DNA from: Clostridiaceae bacterium
GTDB taxonomy: Bacteria; Bacillota; Clostridia; Oscillospirales; Acutalibacteraceae
Direction: 5' to 3'
DNA length: 64,000 nt
Assembly (NCBI GenBank): GCA_021769555.1
Contig: JAETSR010000008.1
Coordinates: 1 to 64,000, forward strand
The translations under genes were made by a program, and so were the position numbers. This document shows, piece after piece, positions 59,821 to 64,000 of this stretch. Positions within the stretch are counted from its first letter, which is position 1; every line of letters starts with the position of its first letter. The notes beneath the pieces are model-generated. The model did not search any database. It was not told the origin of the DNA and worked only from the letters and a program-made list of their open reading frames with translations.

Positions 59821-60393
59821 ATGAAATATGTTATAGCTACCCATAATAAGGGCAAGCTCGTGGAGTTCCAGAGGCTTTTGGAGCCCATGGGCATAGAGGC
59901 CGTGACTATGGACATCGCCGAGCCCGAGGAGACCGGGAAGACTTTCGCCGAGAACGCCTTTATCAAGGCCGAGGCGGCATGTAAGAAGACGGGCCTGCCC
60001 GCCGTTGCGGACGACTCGGGGCTGTGCGTGGACTATCTTGACGGCGCGCCGGGTATCTACTCTGCAAGGTTTGCCGAGCCCGGCAAGAGAAGGCTCACTG
60101 TCCTTGAAAAGCTCAAGGGCGTGCCCGAAGAGCAGAGGGGGGCCCACTTTGTGAGCGCCGTATGCTGCGTGTTCCCCAACGGAGATAAAATTGAGGCCGA
60201 GGGGAAGTGCTTCGGAAAGATAGCCTTCGAGAGCCGGGGGGAGAACGGCTTCGGCTACGACTCCATCTTCCAGCAGGGGGACGTGACCTTCGGGGAGCTC
60301 ACCGCAGAGGAAAAGGACGCAAGGAGCCATAGGGGCCGCGCCTTCGCGGAGTTTGAGAAGAAGCTCCGGGCCTATCTGGAGGGGAAGGCATGA
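59821..60393 (+). CDS. rdgB: XTP/dITP diphosphatase
   Basis: 190 residues from ATG 59821 (AAGGAGAA eight bases upstream; a GTG at 59803 is less likely). MKYVIATHNKGKLVEFQRLL, PAVADDSGLCVDYLDGAPG and GENGFGYDSIFQ are the Ham1/RdgB motifs. It removes deaminated purine nucleotides from the pool. Confidence 0.95.
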   Translation: MKYVIATHNKGKLVEFQRLLEPMGIEAVTMDIAEPEETGKTFAENAFIKAEAACKKTGLPAVADDSGLCVDYLDGAPGIYSARFAEPGKRRLTVLEKLKGVPEEQRGAHFVSAVCCVFPNGDKIEAEGKCFGKIAFESRGENGFGYDSIFQQGDVTFGELTAEEKDARSHRGRAFAEFEKKLRAYLEGKA

Positions 60394-60983
60394 GCGAAAG
60401 GAACACGCCAAGGCTCGAGACAGAGCGGCTGATACTCCGGCGGTTCACCCGGGAGGATATACCTGTCATATATGAAATGATGAGCGACCCCCAGGTGAAT
60501 AAGTTCGTGCCGTGCAGGCTGGGGTCGATAAAGGACGCGGAGCAATACTTTGAGGATAACTATGCCGGCGTGTACCGCGGGACCACTGGCTGCGCCTACG
60601 GCATCTGCCTTAAAGACAGCGGCCGGGTCATAGGCTATATCGGGGTAAAGCCCGGGGAGCCCTGGGACCTTGGCTACGGCCTTCGCCCCGAGTTCTGGCG
60701 GCAGGGCTATGTGAGCGAGGCCGCAAGGGCCGTCATAGGCCTTATGAGGGAGCAGGGCCTGCCATACGTCACCGCCACCCACGACGTGGAGAACCCCGCA
60801 AGCGGCCGGGTTATGCGGGCCGCCGGCATGGAGTATAAGTACACCTATCACGAGTTCTGGGAGGCGGGGGACCGCTGGGTCTGGTTTAGGATGTACCAGC
60901 TGGACTTAAACGGCGAAAACGGCACATATATGGGCTACTGGGAGAAATACCCGGAGCATAGGATAGAGGAAAATCTTGACTGA
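60390..60983 (+). CDS. GNAT N-acetyltransferase, RimJ/RimL type
   Basis: 197 residues: RLETERLILRRFTREDIPVI start, VIGYIGVKPGEPWDLGYGL, EFWRQGYVSEAARAVI with the acetyl-CoA loop (Q/RxxGxG/A as RQGYVSEA) and HDVENPASGRVMRAAGM. Substrate unknown. The ATG overlaps the rdgB stop. Confidence 0.9.
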   Translation: MSERNTPRLETERLILRRFTREDIPVIYEMMSDPQVNKFVPCRLGSIKDAEQYFEDNYAGVYRGTTGCAYGICLKDSGRVIGYIGVKPGEPWDLGYGLRPEFWRQGYVSEAARAVIGLMREQGLPYVTATHDVENPASGRVMRAAGMEYKYTYHEFWEAGDRWVWFRMYQLDLNGENGTYMGYWEKYPEHRIEENLD

Positions 60984-60998
60984 AACGGGGGATAGCTT

Positions 60999-61292
60999 TT
61001 GACAAGCAAACAGCGGGCGTATCTTCGCTCGATAGCCGTAAACGAGGACACCATACTGTATGTGGGCAAGGGGGGTCTTGGGCCCGAGGTCATCAAGGAG
61101 GCCGGGGACGCCCTGAAAAAGCGGGAGCTCATAAAGGGCCGGGTGCTGCCCGAGACCTGCCCCAGCTCCCCCAGGGAGGCCGCCGAGGAGATAGCCGCCG
61201 CAACAGGCAGCGAGGTGGTGCAGGTGATAGGCAGCCGGTTCGTGCTATATAAGCCGGACCCGAAAGAGCCTAAGATAAAGCTGCCCAAATGA
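60999..61292 (+). CDS. yhbY: YhbY/CRM-domain RNA-binding protein
   Basis: 97 residues from TTG 60999, with GGGGG upstream. TSKQRAYLRSIAVNEDTILY, GLGPEVIKEAGDALKKRELI and VQVIGSRFVLYKP are the CRM-domain motifs. It binds pre-50S particles. It overlaps nadD by 4 nt. Confidence 0.93.
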   Translation: MTSKQRAYLRSIAVNEDTILYVGKGGLGPEVIKEAGDALKKRELIKGRVLPETCPSSPREAAEEIAAATGSEVVQVIGSRFVLYKPDPKEPKIKLPK

Positions 61293-61897
61293 GGACGGGG
61301 GTTTACGGGGGCACCTTCAACCCCATACACCTGGGGCATGTGCACATTTTAAGGGAGTTCATAGGGCGGCTGGGGCTTCAGAGGGTGCTGCTCATCCCGG
61401 ACGGCACGCCGCCCCATAAGGAGGCTGAGGATTTGGCCTCCCCGGAGGACCGGCTTGAGATGTGCAGGCTGGCGGTCAGGGGGCTGGGCATAGTTGAGGT
61501 GAGCCCCATGGAGACAGAGCGCCCCGGCAAGAGCTTTACAAGCGACACCCTTACTGAGCTCCACAGGCTGTACCCCGAGGACGAGCTCTATTTTCTCATG
61601 GGCGAGGACATGTTTTTGACGGTGGACAAATGGCACGAGGCCGGGACCATACTCCGGCTGGCGGTGCTCTGCGCGTCCCCGAGGAGCCCGGAGGGGTATG
61701 AAAGGCTCCTTGAAAAGGAGCGGGAGCTCATAGCCCTGGGGGCCCGGTGCAGGGTGGAGGACATACCCTTCCTGGACATTTCCTCCACCAAAGTGCGGGA
61801 GCTTGCCCGGGAGGGCAGGGACATCTCAGGGCTTGTGCCGGCGGAAACGGCGGGGTATATCAGGGAGAACGGGATATATGGAGGTGTGCGGATATGA
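61289..61897 (+). CDS. nadD: nicotinate-nucleotide adenylyltransferase
   Basis: 202 residues. VYGGTFNPIHLGHVHIL holds the HxGH nucleotidyltransferase motif, LIPDGTPPHK the substrate loop and LDISSTKVRELAREGRD the ISSTxxR motif. It makes NaAD in NAD synthesis. The stop overlaps the next ATG. Confidence 0.96.
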   Translation: MRTGVYGGTFNPIHLGHVHILREFIGRLGLQRVLLIPDGTPPHKEAEDLASPEDRLEMCRLAVRGLGIVEVSPMETERPGKSFTSDTLTELHRLYPEDELYFLMGEDMFLTVDKWHEAGTILRLAVLCASPRSPEGYERLLEKERELIALGARCRVEDIPFLDISSTKVRELAREGRDISGLVPAETAGYIRENGIYGGVRI

Positions 61898-62481
61898 CAT
61901 TTGAGGAATATGAGGCGCTGGTAAAGCCACATCTGAGCGAGCACAGGTTTTACCACAGCCAGTGCGTTGCCCGGTGCGCGGCCAAATTAGCGGAAAGGTA
62001 CGGCGCGGACGTGGAGAAGGCCAGGCTCGCGGGGATACTCCACGACGTGATGAAGGACACGGCGCCGGAAGAACAGTTGAAAATCATGGAGCGCTCTGGT
62101 ATAATGCTCACAGAGGCCCAGCGGCGCAACGTGAAGCTCTGGCACGCCATCTCGGGCGCGGCGTATGTGGAGCACGAAATGGGAGTTGCCGACAGGGAAA
62201 TTCTCGACGCCATCGCCTGCCACACCGGGGGCAAGTCGGGCATGACAGTTTTGGACAAGGTGCTGTTTGTAGCCGACTATATCTCAGCCGACCGGGACTA
62301 TCCCGGCGTTGAAGAGCTGAGGGAGGCCGCAAAGAGCAGCCTTGAGGAAGTGATAGTGGAAGGGGTCACATTCACCATGCAGGAGCGCATGGGGGAGCGG
62401 ATGACCATGGAGCCCCGGTCCATAGACGCCTATAACGAGGCGCTCTGGATATTGGAGGAAAAGCAGAAAGAGAAAGGATGA
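61894..62481 (+). CDS. yqeK: HD-domain protein YqeK family
   Basis: 195 residues from ATG 61894, overlapping nadD (ATGA) with GGAGG upstream. HRFYHSQCVARCAAKLAERY, AGILHDVMKDTAPEEQL (HD pair), LWHAISGAAYVEHEMG and AIACHTGGKSGMTVLDKVLF are YqeK motifs. Family members split Ap4A symmetrically. Confidence 0.95.
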   Translation: MTFEEYEALVKPHLSEHRFYHSQCVARCAAKLAERYGADVEKARLAGILHDVMKDTAPEEQLKIMERSGIMLTEAQRRNVKLWHAISGAAYVEHEMGVADREILDAIACHTGGKSGMTVLDKVLFVADYISADRDYPGVEELREAAKSSLEEVIVEGVTFTMQERMGERMTMEPRSIDAYNEALWILEEKQKEKG

Positions 62482-62846
62482 AGCAGATGGAATCTTTTGA
62501 GACGGCGAAGACCGCCGCGAAGCTTTTGGACGAGAAGAAGGCTGAAAACATCAGCGTGATAAAGATAGACGATATCTCAAGCCTTGCGGACTATTTTGTA
62601 ATAGCCAACGGCCGGGGCAGCACCCACGTGCGCTCCCTCGCCGACGAGCTTGAGGAGAAGCTGAAGGCCCTGGGAGTTTCGCCCATGAGGATAGAGGGAT
62701 ACCGCTCGGACAACTGGGTGCTCATGGACTACGCCAATGTGGTGGTGCACATCTTCACCCAGGAGGCCAGGGATTTCTACGATTTGGACAGGCTCTGGGC
62801 GGACGGGGTTAAGACGGACTGGCAGGAGGGCGGCAGTGATGACTGA
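62478..62846 (+). CDS. rsfS: ribosome silencing factor RsfS
   Basis: 122 residues. The RsfS/Iojap domain has DDISSLADYFVIANGRGSTH, EGYRSDNWVLMDYANVVVHIF and YDLDRLWAD. It binds L14 and stops subunit joining in starvation. ATG 62478 overlaps yqeK; ATG 62487, with AAAGGA eight bases before, gives a more usual start. Confidence 0.95.
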   Translation: MKQMESFETAKTAAKLLDEKKAENISVIKIDDISSLADYFVIANGRGSTHVRSLADELEEKLKALGVSPMRIEGYRSDNWVLMDYANVVVHIFTQEARDFYDLDRLWADGVKTDWQEGGSDD

Positions 62847-63354
62847 GCGGCAGAGGGCGCTCATAGAGGAGTATCTTGGAAAGCTGCCGCCGGAGCTCTC
62901 CCGGGTGTACAGGGAGCTCATACGGCGCCTGTCAGAGCTCGGTTACTTCCCCAAAAAGCAGCGGGCGGCCATTGTCTTCAACTGCGCCCGGCACAATAAG
63001 CAGCTGGTGAAGATAGGCTTCGACCGAAAAGGCGAGCCCTTCTTCGCCCTGAGGTTTTCGGCCTGCAAGGGGTACTCAGAGAGGTTTTCCAACATTGTGC
63101 GGGAAGCTGTATGCGGGACGAACTATAAGGAGCCAAACTGCATGGCAAAGGGCGAGGACTTCTGCAAGGGGCCCATAGAGCAGAGGCTCTATGCCTGTGA
63201 GCTCCCAGGCGGCGAAAAGAGGTATCACTGCGGGGCCAAGGCCCTCCCCATACCCGGGCTCTGTGAGGAGGATATCCCGGAGATAGAGCGGCTGATGGAG
63301 GAGGAAGACAGGTTCCTCATGGAGTATGAGGCGAAGACAGAGGAAACGCCTTGA
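62839..63354 (+). CDS. hypothetical Cys-containing protein
   Basis: 172 residues from ATG 62839, overlapping rsfS by 8 nt with GGAGGGCGG upstream. No family recognised. About seven Cys (FNCARHN, SACKG, VCGTNYKEPNC, DFCKG, YACE, YHCG, GLCEED) and a basic middle suggest metal binding or nucleic-acid contact. The first 40 residues are helical. It lies between rsfS and leuS, so it is part of the nadD operon, and the leuS promoter sits on its stop codon. Confidence 0.65.
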   Translation: MTERQRALIEEYLGKLPPELSRVYRELIRRLSELGYFPKKQRAAIVFNCARHNKQLVKIGFDRKGEPFFALRFSACKGYSERFSNIVREAVCGTNYKEPNCMAKGEDFCKGPIEQRLYACELPGGEKRYHCGAKALPIPGLCEEDIPEIERLMEEEDRFLMEYEAKTEETP

Positions 63355-63379
63355 CAAACCCCGCCCCATAGTGTATAAT
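63351..63379 (+). promoter_or_regulatory. promoter of the leuS T-box leader
   Basis: TTGACA (63351-63356) and TATAAT (63374-63379), spacer 17 bp; the -35 box overlaps the stop of the previous gene. Confidence 0.88.
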
Positions 63380-63389
63380 CATCAGGAGA

Positions 63390-63690
63390 AAAATATCTAA
63401 AGACTGTGACGGGAAGAAGGCGCCGGGAGGCCTTTCAGAGAGCCTGCGGCTGGTGTGAGCGGGCAGGAGGAGCGGCGCGTATACTGGTCCCTGAGTCTCC
63501 CAACTGAAAAGCGCGGCGCTTGAAGCGTCCGGCTTAGTAGGCTTGGGACGTGCGGCGGCGTTATAGGCCGGGCCTTGCTTGAGGCTGTGAGGGGGTACGC
63601 GTGAGCGTGCCCTGAAATCACGGGTGGTACCGCGAAAGCTTTGATTTTTCGCCCCGGATGCTTTACTATAAGCTTCCGGGGCTTTTATTC
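63390..63690 (+). promoter_or_regulatory. T-box riboswitch upstream of leuS
   Basis: About 300 nt. AGAGAG is in stem I, GGGTGGTACCGC (63622-63633) is the T-box, and GCCCCGGA/TCCGGGGC (63651-63682) with TTTT is the terminator. TGGT in the T-box pairs with an ACCA end, as in tRNA-Leu (discriminator A). CTG at 63484-63486 is a candidate specifier but I am not sure of stem I. Uncharged tRNA-Leu is expected to turn on leuS. Confidence 0.88.
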
Positions 63691-63733
63691 TGCTCCTCTG
63701 GGGGCTGAAAAATATCAGAAAGGATGATGCAAG

Positions 63734-64000
63734 TTGAAATACGACCACAAGTCCATCGAGCCCAAATGGCAGAAAAAATGGGAGGAAAAGGGCGTCTTCC
63801 ACGCCGAGAACGGCTCAGAAAAGGAGAAGTTCTTCGCCCTTATCGAGTTCCCCTACCCATCCGGGGCGGGGCTGCACGTAGGGCACCCCAGGCCATATAT
63901 CGGCCTGGACGTTGTCGCGAGAAAGCGCCGTTTGCAGGGCTATAACGTGCTGTACCCCATCGGCTGGGACGCCTTCGGCCTGCCCGCCGAGAACTACGCC
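63734..64000 (+). CDS. leuS: leucyl-tRNA synthetase, N-terminal part
   Basis: The window ends after 89 codons. [36 protein letters not shown] (HIGH motif as HVGHP) and [16 protein letters not shown] are LeuS segments. The start is TTG 63734 with AAAGGATG eight bases upstream; the ATGs before it are in other frames. Controlled by the T-box just upstream. Confidence 0.96.
   Translation, partial: MKYDHKSIEPKWQKKWEEKGVFHAENGSEKEKFFALIEFPYPSGAGLHVGHPRPYIGLDVVARKRRLQGYNVLYPIGWDAFGLPAENYA

Noticed and set aside
63397-63802. Minus-strand ORFs over the leuS leader
   Set aside because: They cover the T-box and terminator and the start of leuS; no coding signs.
1-64000. Search for CRISPR arrays, rRNA, transposases and integrases
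   Set aside because: None seen: no regular spaced repeats beyond those listed, no rRNA-like stretches, no transposase or integrase motifs in any frame.

Overview
The window reads as a chromosome segment of a GC-rich Firmicute, most likely a gut Clostridium-class bacterium (Oscillospirales-like; this is an inference). The reasons are two T-box leaders, TrmFO, MutS2, YlxR-type gene orders such as dprA-topA-trmFO and plsX-rnc-smc-ftsY, an infC-rpmI-rplT operon with a leader terminator, a CdaA-CdaR pair, SLH-domain surface protein, and AGGAGG-type ribosome binding sites. No phage, insertion sequence or CRISPR array was seen. Coding density is very high, and nearly every promoter I could find has TTGACA/TATAAT-like boxes exactly 17 bp apart.

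Layout. 1-217: 3' part of a small-ORF/hairpin element with an antisense promoter. 218-7921 (minus strand): ispE, an aminotransferase, an Lrp regulator and a PHP phosphatase form one operon; further upstream lie a BtrH-like protein, mutS2, recO and an overlapping yqzL-like gene. 7922-8391: a second, tandem and partly decayed set of the small-ORF element. 8392-10975 (minus): a membrane protein with its Xre regulator, and a Na/phosphate cotransporter. 11159-22742 (plus): an ispD-ispF fusion, a fucosidase/transglutaminase/nitroreductase operon, an orphan binding lipoprotein, thyX, an RpiB-like gene, a thymidylate kinase, a DJ-1 protein, mltG and a U32 peptidase. 22892-27971: a YjfB-like small protein, two minus-strand esterases, YdcF, a HAD phosphatase and a SprA-like protein. 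28066-34243: a tryptophan T-box with trpB2, an SLH/SH3/lysozyme surface protein, and a DUF3343-cysteine desulfurase pair. 34408-40518: cdaA, cdaR, DUF951, a monooxygenase-like protein, prfA, a Sua5-CoaE fusion and a lytic transglycosylase. 41052: tRNA-Thr(CGU). 41290-44903: YfhO and a GT2 glycosyltransferase. 45102-59802: translation, DNA topology and segregation genes (infC, rpmI, rplT, rRNA/tRNA methylase, dprA, topA, trmFO, plsX, rnc, radical SAM, kinase, smc, ftsY). 59821-64000: rdgB, GNAT, yhbY, nadD, yqeK, rsfS, a Cys-rich unknown, then a T-box and the start of leuS.

How the genes work together. Three non-mevalonate isoprenoid steps are present (IspE at one end, IspD and IspF fused on the other strand). 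Cell-wall biology recurs (MltG, SLT, SLH-lysozyme, CdaA/CdaR c-di-AMP, YfhO/GT2). Two amino-acid-responsive T-boxes sense Trp and, by context, Leu. The most unusual content is non-coding or architectural: (i) the repeated small ORF ending in HSA(K), whose stop lies in a hairpin and which faces a conserved antisense promoter; (ii) a two-hairpin intergenic repeat with compensatory changes that supplies the stop codon of the gene before it; (iii) IspDF and Sua5-CoaE fusions; (iv) a lysozyme domain split by an SH3 domain; (v) a yqzL-like gene running into recO; (vi) an FtsY with a C-terminal acidic/helical extension.
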